From positions 1,302,001 to 1,366,000 of the forward strand of contig VSJF01000010.1 of the NCBI GenBank assembly GCA_009739215.1: a stretch of DNA of 64,000 nt, in the 5' to 3' direction. Of this stretch, positions 48,608 through 60,633 are shown piece after piece. Within the stretch, counting starts at the first letter, position 1, and each line of letters starts with the position of its first letter. The translations under genes and the position numbers were made by a program. The notes under the pieces are model-generated. The model searched no databases. It was not told where the DNA came from and saw nothing but the letters and a program-made list of their open reading frames with translations. This stretch comes from Floccularia luteovirens. Its lineage: Eukaryota > Basidiomycota > Agaricomycetes > Agaricales > Squamanitaceae.

Positions 48608-49928
48608 ATGGGTGCCCCAAACGACATTTCAACGCATAGGGCTGCAGAGCTGAACGTTCCTCAAGAGCTTGTTGACGCGATTGTTGAGCAGCTCCAGGGA
48701 GACCATGCAACTCTGAGAGTTTGTTCACTTGTTTGTCATAGCTTTCACTCCCCGAGCAGGAAGCTTCGCTTCTCGCGCATCGTCCTCGACGGTTCTACCT
48801 TTTACCAGAAACAAGGATGTTCTGTACACAACCTTCTACGGATCCTCATCACTTCCCCCGACATAGCCGGCCACATACGAGAGCTTGAAATAAAGCATAC
48901 ACAAGGTTCTATCACCTATAAGTGGCTTAGGGATGAATCGCTTGTTAAATTGCTTCCGCTACTTCACAACCTTCGCTCCTTCTCCTTCAGCGGATATGCC
49001 TCTCGGAATCGTCTCAGTTGGCAAAATATCCCACCTGGCCTACAATCGGCAATCATAAATATTCTTCGTAGTCCCACCCTCACCTCTCTGGAGCTTGCTG
49101 ATATTCAAAAAGTCCCCTTACCACTTTTCGAGTATTGCAGCTCAGCCCTGAAGAATCTCTACGTGAGAAGGGTGGAGTTTACTCCAAGCGAAGCAACAGA
49201 AAATATCCTCGGTCCAAAATTAGAGAAGCGTGTAAATCTAGAAAGCCTTAAACTTACCTCTGGCCCGTCGGATAATATGGAACACCTCATTGGGTGGTTG
49301 TGTGACCCATACTCTGCCTTTAGTGTAGCTCATCTGCAGCATTTATCTGCGACGGTGATAAATGGAGATTGGCGTGCGGAGGACAATGCCAGTGCAAACT
49401 TTACTTCCGTTGGAAGGATTGCTCGAGCGGCAGTAACTTCTTTAGAACATATAGACCTGGTCCTTCCTCAGTGTGCAGGTAAGCGCCTACTTTTCCCTCT
49501 CCATTGGCTGGTACAAACAAAATTTTGAAGATGAGAGTCTTCGTCTTATTCACCTCAACCATTGTCACAAATTACGAACTCTATCCGTGCAACTAGGTCG
49601 GCTATCTATCGAACAAGACCGATACATCCCGGAACAATCAATTTTTTGGTTCACATATTCTCTGGATAGTATTCCCAAGGTTAACCGAGTGGAAGCTATT
49701 ACCATTGCGATGTACCTTCAATTATACCAGCCAACACCTCCAGTGCAAGGGACCATATTAAACAGCCTGGTTCCCGTTTTGGCCCGATTCCCATATTTGC
49801 GACAGTTGAAGATTTTATTAACTTCTTCGGACTCAAGCCCGACTTGCCTTAAAATTTTGCAAGCGGATTTTACAAACCAGCTATCTGATATTAGAAAAAA
49901 AGGTGTTTCTATAGAAGTAGCAGGTTAG
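48608..49928 (+). CDS. F-box/LRR-like protein
   Basis: Two exons. The first runs from the ATG at 48608 to about 49480. A 53-bp GT-AG intron then joins ...DLVLPQCA/DESLRLIHLNH, and the second exon ends at 49928. Residues about 14-60 (ELNVPQELVDAIVEQL...LRVCSLVCHSFHSPSRKLRFSRI) form an F-box-like motif followed by a Leu-rich region of irregular repeats, the common layout of mushroom F-box proteins. It is not closely similar to the 3577/19708 pair, so it belongs to another subfamily. Expected role: Skp1-binding adaptor of an SCF ubiquitin ligase. No lesion was found. Confidence 0.75.
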
Positions 49929-50419
49929 TATTGATCTCCTCACTTAATACTGATTGCTAATCTCTATCTACTTAAAGTAACTGCATAAAGGCAGAATGTA
50001 GTTTCTGTATAGGGCCATAGAGGATGGAAGTATATCATACACGTCGTGCATATGCATTTTAATCTTAGGGAACAAACATTGTGGCGGGACCATTACATAG
50101 TACTATCCTTCTGGCAATTCTTGGAATGTATGACAATAGAAAAAAACTCTGTTTGACAGACAGTCTGGCGCATCTGTGAGCGTTTTGAGGTTTGCCAGCA
50201 TTTCTATCAGAACCAATGGGGATACACTGATCACGGTCGATGCCAAGCATCGGGCACAAAAAGTCAGAATGATTAGGCTTTGCCAAACAAGTGTTGAACT
50301 TTATCATCTATCACGCAGTTGACAGAATATGCATATGGGGACATGTCACAACATAGGTACCAAAACATACAGCCATATGTATAGACAGGACCTTACAAAT
50401 TGCTTCTCCATTATCCAAT
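49929..50419. other. Convergent intergenic
   Basis: 3' flanks of the F-box gene (plus) and the ribosomal-protein gene (minus). Nothing else was recognised. Confidence 0.45.
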
Positions 50420-51183
50420 CTAGAATGTGGCTGGACGGTGAGCGATGAAGGTTGAGTGAATTTTAGTAACCCTGTGTGGCAGCGGGAATTTGATGCCGGG
50501 TTCTAACAATTGTTTGATGTATGGACGACGGATATCTTCCGTCTTTTCAATCTCCACGACACGAAGGATCTGTTGATAGTGCGGTAGCTGTGCATCAGAA
50601 CAGTCTCCACTTGACATTTCATTTGATCACGTACGTGGATGGACCGGAAACGGGCTCTGTGCCTGGCAGCCATGTCTTGGTACAGACTTTTAACAGCATC
50701 TGCTCTGGACAAGTCCCGGAATTCTTTGTACATGTTATGTGTCCCAGAACGGGAGTCGTATCGTAGCCAGATACCAAAGTTTTTGACCTTCAATGGCTTC
50801 TTTTCATGGATCTAAAAACAATACAGCGCGGACGTTGAAAGAAAACACCGTCGAAGGGAAAGCGCGCAAGAAATAGTCAGTAAAAAATCCCATTCCGCCT
50901 GCCTCTTGAGGGCTGCAAGGGACATTAAAAGATACACACAACGTTCACACCGATGATTTCTCCACTGGCCTTCTTGACTTTTTTGAGCTGACTGTTATTC
51001 ATGAAGGCATTCTATGAGCCTGAGAATGTCAAAGGGCTAGAGAACGCACCGAAGGAAATACCAAAAGCGGGATTTGGCAACAACTTCATTAGGTGCAAAG
51101 ATACGCATCCGGTAGATTTTGGGGTTGGGTTCACCCTCGGTGGGCAAATGGCGTCCGACGACTTGAAATTCTTGCAGGCCCAT
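50420..51183 (-). CDS. RPL20: 60S ribosomal protein eL20 (L18a family)
   Basis: Four exons: 51050-51183, 50940-50991, 50635-50811 and 50420-50569 (513 nt including stop, about 170 residues), with all phases matching. The start at 51183 ([16 protein letters not shown]) is the most economical; a first mini-exon upstream is possible because an intron near the ATG is common in such genes. The protein follows eL20 closely: [81 protein letters not shown], and ILRVVEIEK...[11 protein letters not shown]. It is a structural component of the large cytosolic ribosomal subunit. The antisense frame at 51001-51198 is a shadow. Confidence 0.95.
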
Positions 51184-51616
51184 CCTGAGTATAACTAGAG
51201 AAAAGTCAACGATTCAGATTCAAGATCGAGTGGCTATTGTCATCCAAGATCAACATATTGAATCCATCCCAACTTCAGCAACTTCGCACCCAAATGATGC
51301 TGGAACCAGTACAGACCGGTCGTACAGGTACAGAATAAGAGTCAAAGCCTCACCTTGTCGACGTAAGTATTGAGGGGCAGACGATATCGGTTTGTGTGTT
51401 GATTATGAGCGATGAGGGACAGATTTTTTTGTTTGACATTATTGATCAAAACCTTCCTGCACTCCGGCATTTCGGCCCAGCACTCAAGCCAACCAGCTCA
51501 AATGGTCTCAGTATGATTTACTGACAATGCTACACTCCATGATGCAGATATAATATACAGCTGTAATTCTAATATGAACAAAGTTTCACACAACAAATCT
51601 TCAACCAACAGCCATA
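51184..51616. other. Intergenic
   Basis: Upstream region of the eL20 gene and 3' flank of the CSN5 gene. It could contain a small 5' non-coding exon of eL20. Nothing else was seen. Confidence 0.4.
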
Positions 51617-53073
51617 TCAGTGATTTCTGATATGTGAGAGGCTGCAGAGGGACTGTCCACTATGAAGTCTCCTGGAAAATATTACGTCCTTGATGACCTG
51701 TGCAATGAGTCCATGTTGAGCTTCAGCTGCTATTTTAGTGCTGGAGGGGGGTAGATATCATTAGATGAAGTAGCAGCGCTTGAAGCCGGGTTACTTACCT
51801 ATCCTTGACGCTCTTCGCTAGTTGGTTCTCTTCCCTCTTCTTTTCTTCCTTCTCCTTTCCCTGTCAGCACAGAATTAGTCCGATACCGCGTTTGATAATG
51901 AGAATCCGACCTTGTTCGCAGGATCTTTATCTTTCAGCAGAGGTGGGATGGCTCGTGTATTAACTACAGATCCTTCCGCCTTGCCCAGTTTTTGATGCAA
52001 GTCGGATAATTGAGAGACAGAATATGCCCTGTTCTTAACGCGGCACACTTTTAGTTCGGAGACGAGATCCACACACAGCCTAAACTCACTGAGATCAATG
52101 GACTTTGACTTAAAGTATTCACCCAATACTTGTTCCAGAGCAAAGCTAAGAGTTCACTGTCCAGACTTGACTTGAAGATTTCAACGTCCACCTGGTAATA
52201 TTGGTTCGCATGAACTCCGAAATCTTCGATTTTGCTAAGAGGAATAGACTGGTATTCGGATGCCGATGTGTTGGGAGGTGTATAGTTTTCTGGATATGTA
52301 CGAAAGGCACCAATGTCCACCTTTCCAGCTGATATAGTACGGTTGGGATCGATCTGGGATAACAATTAGATAGAGATAGTATAAAAATTTTGGGTACGAC
52401 TCACCACAACAGCTATGAATGGGTCTTGAAATTTCTGGTTATTCATTTGTGTATTTACGTCAATACCAGACAGCCAACACCCGTAACCTGGATGAGAGTG
52501 ATACCATCCAATAGCATGCTCTTGAATTCCAACCTTCAAGGGCAAAACAAGCTTTCTAAGTAATCACGCAAGTGGCGGAAGTGAAACTGATATCTTACTT
52601 TGCGGCTTCCTTCAATGTACTCAACCATATACTCGTTCGCTTCACTGGCGGCGTTCACACGCGTTTCTGTGCCTTGAACTGGGAGTGCGAAAGAGTCCAT
52701 AATCACAATTGACTTTCCCATAACCTTTCCTTGCATGAGGCCCATAATCTCATGTGGAACACCTGACCGCGCGTGAATCACCTAAAATGTGTGTTCTGAT
52801 TCGATACATCAATACAAATATCAGGAGTAGATACCATTTTGATCAACGCGACAGCAGATATCTTGCATGACTTGAAGTAATGAGGACTAACATAGAGGTC
52901 AGAAACGCCACACATCTTTGGAAATGACGCACAACTGACTCTTTTGCCCATGGCATTTCGTTATTGATTCGCTTGTTCTCATCCGCATCAAAACGATAAA
53001 TCTCATCTTGGGGAGAAACTTCCAGTATTGAATTCGACAAGGAAAAGTTTTTCAGTGCTGTACTGGATGACAT
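51617..53073 (-). CDS. CSN5: COP9 signalosome subunit 5 (JAMM deneddylase)
   Basis: Multi-exon gene. Exon 1 is 52940-53073 ([10 protein letters not shown]), then 52835-52886 and 52599-52781, with further exons to the stop at 51617. The MPN+/JAMM catalytic signature is complete: the upstream Glu in [11 protein letters not shown], then [21 protein letters not shown], holding His-x-His, the Ser and the Asp. The [22 protein letters not shown] lead-in and the NPQ-like [23 protein letters not shown] segment are typical of CSN5. Reaction: zinc-dependent removal of NEDD8 from cullins, within the COP9 signalosome, which resets SCF and other cullin-RING ligases. The C-terminal region is helical and Lys/Glu-rich; the last about 25 residues look divergent. 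Splicing at the 3' end (introns near 51730-51800 and 51860-51910) was fitted by eye. Confidence 0.92.
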
Positions 53074-55408
53074 TGATCAAAGATGATAGGATAGGAATAA
53101 AGAGTATCTGCTAGTAGATTCATAGCGGTACAATCAATCAGCTATTTATCAAAAGCCTCAAGAACAAATAACACTGTCATCAATAATGGAAGTGCATGTA
53201 CGATGACCTCAGATTCTTACGGATCTCACCTTCTTAATTAATACCCCCGTTGAAGTAACTTGATCAGAAAGAGCTGTGTCCCCCTGGCGTTCTCAGAGCT
53301 GGAAATGGAAAGAAGTAGCAACGCAATCAGATATCAACATCAGAATCAGAAATCCGAGCTCAAAGTCACAACCACGCGTTTGCCCATCTACTTTTGCTTC
53401 GTGATACACTATCATGAAGCTGATGCTGGGTTTCAACTTGACACTGTATTCTAAAGGATATCCCAACCTAACTGACAATTTGCTGATGTCTTGGATATCA
53501 TCGCATGTCAGTCACAACAACATCTTTATTGTTCGTTCCACATTTTTATGCCCATGCGAAGACAAAATTCTGCATCATGGTGATAACAGGACGCGGAACA
53601 GGATTGCTTGTTTTATGCGATTGGATTCGTGGTTATAATCATTTCTGCTTCCCTGTTCGAAATCCCATGTTTTCTAACAGAATTCAATCCATTCCCACCG
53701 TCAGATATTCATGATAATGGACAAAGCTTAATGTGATCTGTTTATTCAAGACTGTTGCTGCGGGCCCGGTGTGTTCAATGTTGTGGTTGAGGACCTTAAT
53801 TTATTCAACTCATCGTCATCTAATGTTGTGTAAATGAGAGATCTTGAATTAACTTTTGTACATTAACTCTAAGAGCGTGATTCCGAACCAGTTCAAGAGA
53901 AAGCATTTTTCGTGTGTGTTTTTGACCCACGATTGTCAAACCTGACAGACAGTTTACCCACGGTCTGGTCGCCTTGCATCACAGAGGATGAACTTAGATT
54001 GGTACAACGTTCGATCATGGCATCCAAAAACTTCTTCTGGAGACCGTGTGTGTGTCCTTGTGGAGAGGCGCATGAATCTGATCACACTAGTCCTGCAAGC
54101 AACTTCGTGTTCCACTTTGCTCAGAAGTACTCATTGCTTATATTCTGTTAACACCATTTAGTGACGTAGGGTAGTCGGACCTCGTTAGAACCATCTCTGT
54201 CTTGTCTATATACGCAGGTAAGTCTTTCGTGATACGAAGTTGCAGCCGCTATTCAATCTGATAGTTATCAGCAGTCACGCGGAAAGTTCGAACGGGTCAT
54301 CTCCATACAGTAGTGTGCTGGGACTATGGATTACCTGATGACCAGCTGGGGAGGTTTCAAACGTGTCACACCATCAACTTCTTCCTATCGCGTATCAAGT
54401 GATGGAAATTGAAACACACCATGCTAGTCTTCAAACAGTACTTTCGGGAGATTTTTTACACCCTTTTCACGGCTCCGTCGTCAATGGCCACTGTATCCGA
54501 TCGTTTTTGAACTGTCTGCGTCCTAGCACACGACTGCTTGCAAGGTCACCGACTTGGATGACCTTGCCTCTTTTGTCAACAATAAGTAGTAGGAGTAGAA
54601 TCTAAAAGTTTTTGATGTGACAGTCAGGTTTTAAAGCCCCACTTTCCCCTCGGTTTCTTCTACGCCAGTTGGAGCTACCGAATGATATCTGTAAAATCGC
54701 AGGCGTTATATTCGTTACTATAGGTAAGCCAGATTGATAGGAGGTGATACATTAATCATGCTATACTTTTAATCATGATTTTACCACAGCTGAACCATCA
54801 CCAGAGTGGTTTCCCGTTAGAAGCGGTATTTGGTCACGCATAGAGCAAATGATATATTTGGCAACGGTAGTATTACGACTTCTTTTTGATTGAACTATTC
54901 ATACCAGATCATCATGGATCGAACTACTAAATGCGCACTGGTGATACACTCAATGTCTCCTTGGCGTTCGGCATACCTGATACACGTCAAAAAATCGAAA
55001 CGAACTGGCTGAACCGGACCGACACTGCAGCCTTGTAATTTCTCTACTTGAATCTTTATCAATACTATAACAAAGGAGTAAAATATGGTGGCATGATATA
55101 ACCTCACTATACAACATTGATGAATAGATCGTGAAGATGGTAAAAGCATTTTGTGGGAGATTTAATAGCAATCACGGGGTCAGGGGCTGAAGCAAAGCCG
55201 CTCCTACTCTTTGCCCTGTGGTGCTTGGTTTTATCCCCATCACTACACTAGTTCATCAAACAGGAACCTGAAAACTGAAATTTCCGATAGTGGCAAATCA
55301 TGCCTTCTTATTTGGCTTGGACTTGATCTCATCATTGCATCTTTCTTATAATCAAGAGTAAGAAGTGTTCCATCATGATTCGTGCCTCCCTCCATTGCTC
55401 TCACTGCT
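53074..55408. other. Gene-poor 2.3 kb stretch
   Basis: Several 60-85-codon frames on both strands (for example 54895-55149 minus, 54363-54605 plus), none with a recognisable motif or exon chain. A degenerate gene is possible but not demonstrated. Upstream region of both CSN5 and the DUF6533 gene at 55409. Confidence 0.35.
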
Positions 55409-56858
55409 ATGGTTGATTCTCTCCTCAGCAATCATGATCTGGATAGTTTGTTTGCGTACAAGTACTTGTCCGGTATGTCTATCATTTTCTTCGCTGTTAC
55501 AAGTATTCATTACATTCGTTTTGCAAGCCGTGGCCCTCATTACCGTATTTTGGGACCACCTACTTACTCTGGACAGGGAAATCAGCGGCATTTGGACCAA
55601 TCCGGCGGAGCACATCATATTAAAAGTCATCTTTGTTCTGTTTCGCTATGGTTCAGATATGGCCCTTGCTTATTCTGCATATCGTATGGAAATATTTAAT
55701 AGAATGAGGTTTTAGTGACTGATTGTCTCTCCAGTTACAACTGGTGCTGGCACGAATCTCACAACTAGAGTGAGTCTCATTTATTGATAGTGAGGTATTC
55801 TGATCACTTATGCTCTCCGTTAGGCGTAAGGAAATAGCGAGTCATGAATGTGCAACTTCTGATTTCAACCTACAGGTGCCAAAATTGGCCATGGCTATTT
55901 TCTATCCCTTGTGTCATCTTTGTTGCATTAAGTCAATGTAAGAAAAACAAATCTTTACAATCTGAGCGTACCATTTGACGTCCAAAAGTCGTTGTCACTT
56001 TGCGTATAAACGCACTATGGGATGGTCGGAAACAAGTCGCCAAAGCGCTTGCGTGTGGAGCTGTGATAGCAATGTGTATGCTAACAACAATAGTTATTTT
56101 ACTATGCCGTGAATTACAGGGTACGTCTATACCTATACATTTTTCCCGACGCCGTATTTCGTATCTGATCGAATATACAGGAGTTGCAGCATTCTTGGAA
56201 CCTCTAAATATGTGTACTTTCGTTGGCAAGGCAAAGTTAACGCCATATACAATGGGTCTTCTGGTACGCCAGATCAAATCACTCGATGTTTCTCGTTACC
56301 AATAAGCTCTTATCATTTAGACGCTTTACGATCTTTTGGTCCTCGTGCTTATCGTACTTGACGTTCTGGACAGACCCAGGCGATCCAACTCTCAGGTCAT
56401 TACACAGCTATATCGGGCTGGGGCCAGGTCAATTCTGGTAAGTTAACATTTCCCACTCTCCATTTGAACGTTCTAATGGTGACATTACTTGCAGGGGCTT
56501 TTCAGTTCGTACACAGAATTTAATATAATCTAATAACCCGTCTTGACTGGATAACAGTCTTTAGATTAGCAGCCACTCTGCTAGTAGCATTTGGTGATGT
56601 GAGATATTTCACTTCATCAGATGGAATTCTACAGCTCTAATGAACCATTACAGCCTGCAGAGCATCTTCAATTAGTTCCGTGAGTATAAACAAACTCTAC
56701 AGCATGTGACAAAGTTTCTTAAATTTGCATAAGGCTGTCCTGGGCCCTTGGTGTTTCGATAACTTCCCGTTTATACCTGAAAGTCGGAAATGTCACATCT
56801 GCTCCGTCTTGGAGGATGGTGAGTGAGTACTCCGTGATTAATAATTCGGCTGAAGTAT
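55409..56858 (+). CDS. DUF6533-domain seven-helix membrane protein
   Basis: Starts MVDSLLSNHDLDSLFAYKYLS at 55409. After a 31-bp intron (55473-55503) it reads VFITFVLQAVALITVFWDHLLTLDREISGIW, the DUF6533 signature. Further exons give CQNWPW (in the loop containing the conserved Cys), VVVTLRINALWDGRK, CMLTTIVILLCREL, TLYDLLVLVLIVLDVLDRPRRSNS and LSWALGVSITSRLYLKVGN, ending at the TAA 56856-56858. At least six hydrophobic helices are present. Function unknown; same family as the genes at 36900 and 40473 but on the other strand and about 15 kb away. All exon joins were made by eye; the intron near 55690-55745 and those from 55775 to 55880 are the least certain. Confidence 0.75.
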
Positions 56859-57179
56859 AAATCCTTGATACAGCCCCCCGCCCATTTGCTTGAATAGCTA
56901 TATTACCGATAACCGGAGGGTATGGCAGTTTTCTCCCTTTGCAGTTGCAAATGGCATAAAGCACTGTAAAATATCAATAAGTTATATGTATACTATAATC
57001 GGTTTAATGTACGTAGGGATGTCTGTAATGCAATTGATGCAAAGCATTAAAAATGTAAAGCTGTCCATTTACAAAAATACTAGTAAACAAACTCAGCGTA
57101 TCATTTTATTTCTCTAGCAATTGCTCTATAAATCTCCCAATGCCCTAACTTCGAAACTTTAAACGAATGCTATTGTGAA
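56859..57179. other. Short intergenic
   Basis: 320 bp between the DUF6533 gene and the next plus-strand gene; presumably terminator plus promoter. Confidence 0.4.
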
Positions 57180-59279
57180 ATGGTTGATTGGGCATTCAAT
57201 TTCAGGGATTCAAACTTTGGCTATGACGATTCTGACAACTCTGACTGCGAAGATGATACAAAAAAATCACGTATTTCAGAAGAAGAAAAACTACTCCAAG
57301 AGTTAGACTTGTCATCAAGAGAAGAAGCTGTGGTCTATAAACCTAATCCATTCAGTATCGCCAAAATAAATGCTGCATATCGTTCGGCACCTTCTGGGCT
57401 GGCTAAGCAACAATGTGAATCAAGCAATGTCACAGTACCAAAAGGAAATCTTCGGAGGGCCCAATCCAGGAATGATACGAAGAAGAAAATCCAAAAGGGT
57501 TCAATCCAGCCAGCCGCTTCTCAAAAACCCGTGAAATACAAACAGCCACCTAGGCTTCAGAAAACTCTCGGATTCAAGGCTGTTAAACATCAAGTGCAGC
57601 AAGCTTCTCCTGGATTTGCAGGTGTAGATGTTCCCAAACCCCCAGTGAAGCATATCGAAGAATCGATAATTCCGAGCGGCTTCACCCCTTTGACTCAATC
57701 TCAATCGAATACTGACGAAGATTTCGGACCGGAGAACTCACACAAAAGGACCACTAATCAGAAAACAGCGCATATAATTGAAAAAAATGTTTCATCTACT
57801 GGACCAGTTAGTGGCCCGAAAGTGGAGTCTCTTCCTTTGACTATACAGGGTAGGGCTTCTCATATTTCCGGATGGAACAAGAAATCCACTTCGAGTTTGC
57901 GCAATGTCCTTTCCTCGCCAGTCCAGAGGAATACTAACAATTTCATAAATGAACCTGCTACATCGGCATCTTCCCCACTGAAGTCAACTTTTACTGCACT
58001 TCGACCTGGGGGATCTAATTCGAAAACTAATGAAAATGGAGGATACCCAATTTTGGCCCCCTTTCTTGAAAACAGCCTACGTTCGCCGTTATCATCTTCC
58101 AATAGGGCTTATCCTTATACAAGACCGGGATTCCAACAGTGTTACTCTCGAGAAATTGATGAAAGACGGAGAAGTACTTCGGGCGTAATACAACATGAAC
58201 GCCCCGTAGATTGTGATCACAGTACGTTGGTTCCTTTATCTGGTTACTTTCTTTCATATTGTTTAGTGGAGCGCCCTTCCGAAATAAAGTATGACCGTAT
58301 AGGTCCTGTCAATCGGCGGTATGCACCAATAATCAAGGAAGAGACGCTTTCACCCCCACGAGTTCCTGAGGCTCTTATGTCGATGCAAACCACTCAAGAA
58401 TTACCAACAAAATGTTATCCGAACCATGTTACCCCCGAGGACTTGAGCTTAAAGCGCAAAGCGAGAGATCCTTATTTGTTTCAACCTGTAGATCCGGACG
58501 AGGAATGGAGTACCCTGCCTTCGCGGAAAAAGGCGAAGTCGAGGTTTACACTATTTTCTTTGTCTACCGCGGTGTGTTTTGTATTGACATCTGTACTAGC
58601 ACCAAATCACCCTCTGTGAAGACCTCTAATCCTTTCCGGTTACCTGGGCTTCTGGGAAATAAAATACGAAGAAAAAGTAGCTTAGTTATCACGCCAAAGA
58701 AAAGAGTTATTACATTTCTGCCTCCACCACTTACAGCTAACGAATCGAACTCCGATACTTACAATGAAACTGGAGCGAATAACACACCGCAGGAGAATCT
58801 GTCCGTTGTTCCTGCTCATGTTCAGCAGACCCAGACACCGCCAGAAGCTTTCCTCATTAGCACTAAGATTTTGCTATTTAAAGGATCGGAGGCGCTACTT
58901 CTCCAAACTAGCTCTCGTCGAAAACCAGGGTTGACGTTCTCAAGTCCATCCAACTTCTCCTATAGACCACCCACTCCACCGACCTCCGATAGTCCGATGG
59001 ATGATGATACTGACTTCATGTTGGCGGTTAATCAGCAATTTATACAGAGACACTATCCCATAACAAAGGCCAATTTGTATGAGGTGCGTCTCAATTTGTC
59101 ACCCTATCGACTGGTGGCGATATTTTCTTGCAACCCAGTAGCGCCGAAGAGCTAGAGAAGGAGTTTGGGATTTATTGGGACTTCCTTCTTGTGGGTATGT
59201 TAGGCGAGATGACACCTCGCGAAGCAGTAACACGAAAGAAGAAGAGCTTCGGATAGTTGTATGGAGTGGGATTAGTTGA
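57180..59279 (+). CDS. Large disordered, probably nuclear protein
   Basis: Starts MVDWAFNFRDSNFGYDDSD at 57180. Four exons are inferred. Introns lie at about 58220-58265 (GATCACA/TGGAGCGC), 58542-58599 (TCGAG/CACCAAATC) and about 59082-59142 (TATGAG/CGCCGAAG). The last exon ends at the TGA 59277-59279. The product is rich in Ser, Pro, Lys and Asn with no fold recognised. Patches of apparent conservation are the acidic N-terminus (DSDNSDCEDD), SNPFRLPGL, KKRVITFLPPP and the closing RRRAREGVWDLLGLPSCGYV. Basic clusters (KRKARD, RKKAK) suggest nuclear import. I do not recognise a named family and assign no function. Confidence 0.65.
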
Positions 59280-60633
59280 ATTACTTGCCTCCTATCTTGT
59301 TCTCCCGTTCTGGGTATAGTCTACTGATTTTTGTGAGTTTATGCTCTTTCAGGTTTCTGCTATGTCTTTAGCAGTAATTGTCACTGTTCAATTGAAATGT
59401 GAGGTACATTGTGTCAGATGGAAGAAAACAGTAGACAACATAGTTCCCTGTACACCAATCCTGAAATCTTCAATAGCTAAGCGGTTCTAACGTTAGGCAA
59501 ATAGGCTACCCAGGTTACTGAGTCGATTGTCCTTCTGGTCTTGGTAGCTTTGAGATGCAGAAAAGTTTGTCGGTGTAAGTAGAGCGGAGTCCAAGGATTT
59601 GTTAGTGCTGCTAAAAGTAAGGTTATTTCTTATCCCAACCGCCAAGTTCGGATGGATCGGCCGTGTCATTATTCAATCTCTTGGTTCAATGACACACAAT
59701 AAAAAATCGAAATGAACGTGTACTTGTCTTGAATGTTCTCGTTAATGCCAATAGTGCCGAGCAATTTATACTGTCCAAACGTGTCTGCAGGTTTGCCGTA
59801 GGCTGGGGGTATTCTTCGCACGTGAGATGAAGTTTCGGGTTTCCCAGCGCTTGATAATTTGTGGATATGGTAGTACATTTTCCTTATCGCGATGAAGACG
59901 GGAGATGTTGTCGGATGATAGCGATAAGGCGACATTATCGGATAAGGCACAACTTGCACAAGGATTTCGAAGAAAAGGCTGTCCAAGGCGAGGGCTTGGA
60001 TTGCATAACCGTTACTTTGAACATGAATTTGCTGAGCCAAGCCAAGCAGCCGAGTGAGAAAAAAAAATGCAGCGAGCGTTGTTTGAGCGGTAGTTGTAAA
60101 AAATTGGCGGGGTTTCGCATGTTGATCTTGGTGATGCTCCGTGTTTCCCCACTCGCACAACAACATGCGCTTGACTGGAGGATGGTCGATGGAGTACAAC
60201 TTGGTTGTTAAAAACAGTATTTTAAGAAAACTTTTTTGTGCCATGTTGTGTGGCGTTAGGCTCAGCACGGGCGGCAATCAGAATTACGTTTTCAAAAATT
60301 GCCCTAGAATCAAGTTGGTTCATTCAAGCCATTGAGCAACTATTCTAGAGGCTGTTTAGTGCCAAGTCAAAGGATAGCTCGGCGATAGAGAGGGATTGTA
60401 ATAAGAAAGCTGTCTTTCGTCCCGAGGGACCCCGAGCGGACAGCCGCCCATGGTAGGAGAATTGCCGAAGACACCTGATTTACACATGCTCTCCTTGTCC
60501 TGATCCTTACAACTCCACCATTTCCCTATAACTCTGCTCTAATTTTGCTGTATATTATTCCTCCGCTGCACTCATTTTCAAGATTGCCGCCTTCATCCTA
60601 TTTGTGTGGGCTCCATCAATATAACCAGAACAC
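59280..60633. other. Intergenic; 191-codon minus-strand frame not called
   Basis: A minus-strand frame (60244-59669 from its first ATG) encodes about 191 residues of mixed composition with no motif. It has no intron, unlike most genes here, so it is probably chance, but a small lineage-specific gene cannot be excluded. Confidence 0.3.

Noticed and set aside
51001..51198. Plus-strand frame opposite eL20
   Set aside because: Antisense shadow of the eL20 exon.
53074..55408. Degenerate transposon or further membrane-protein gene
   Set aside because: No terminal repeats, no transposase or reverse-transcriptase motif, no DUF6533 signature found.
59669..60277. 202-codon minus-strand frame
   Set aside because: No ATG until 60244, no motif, no intron, and composition like translated non-coding sequence.
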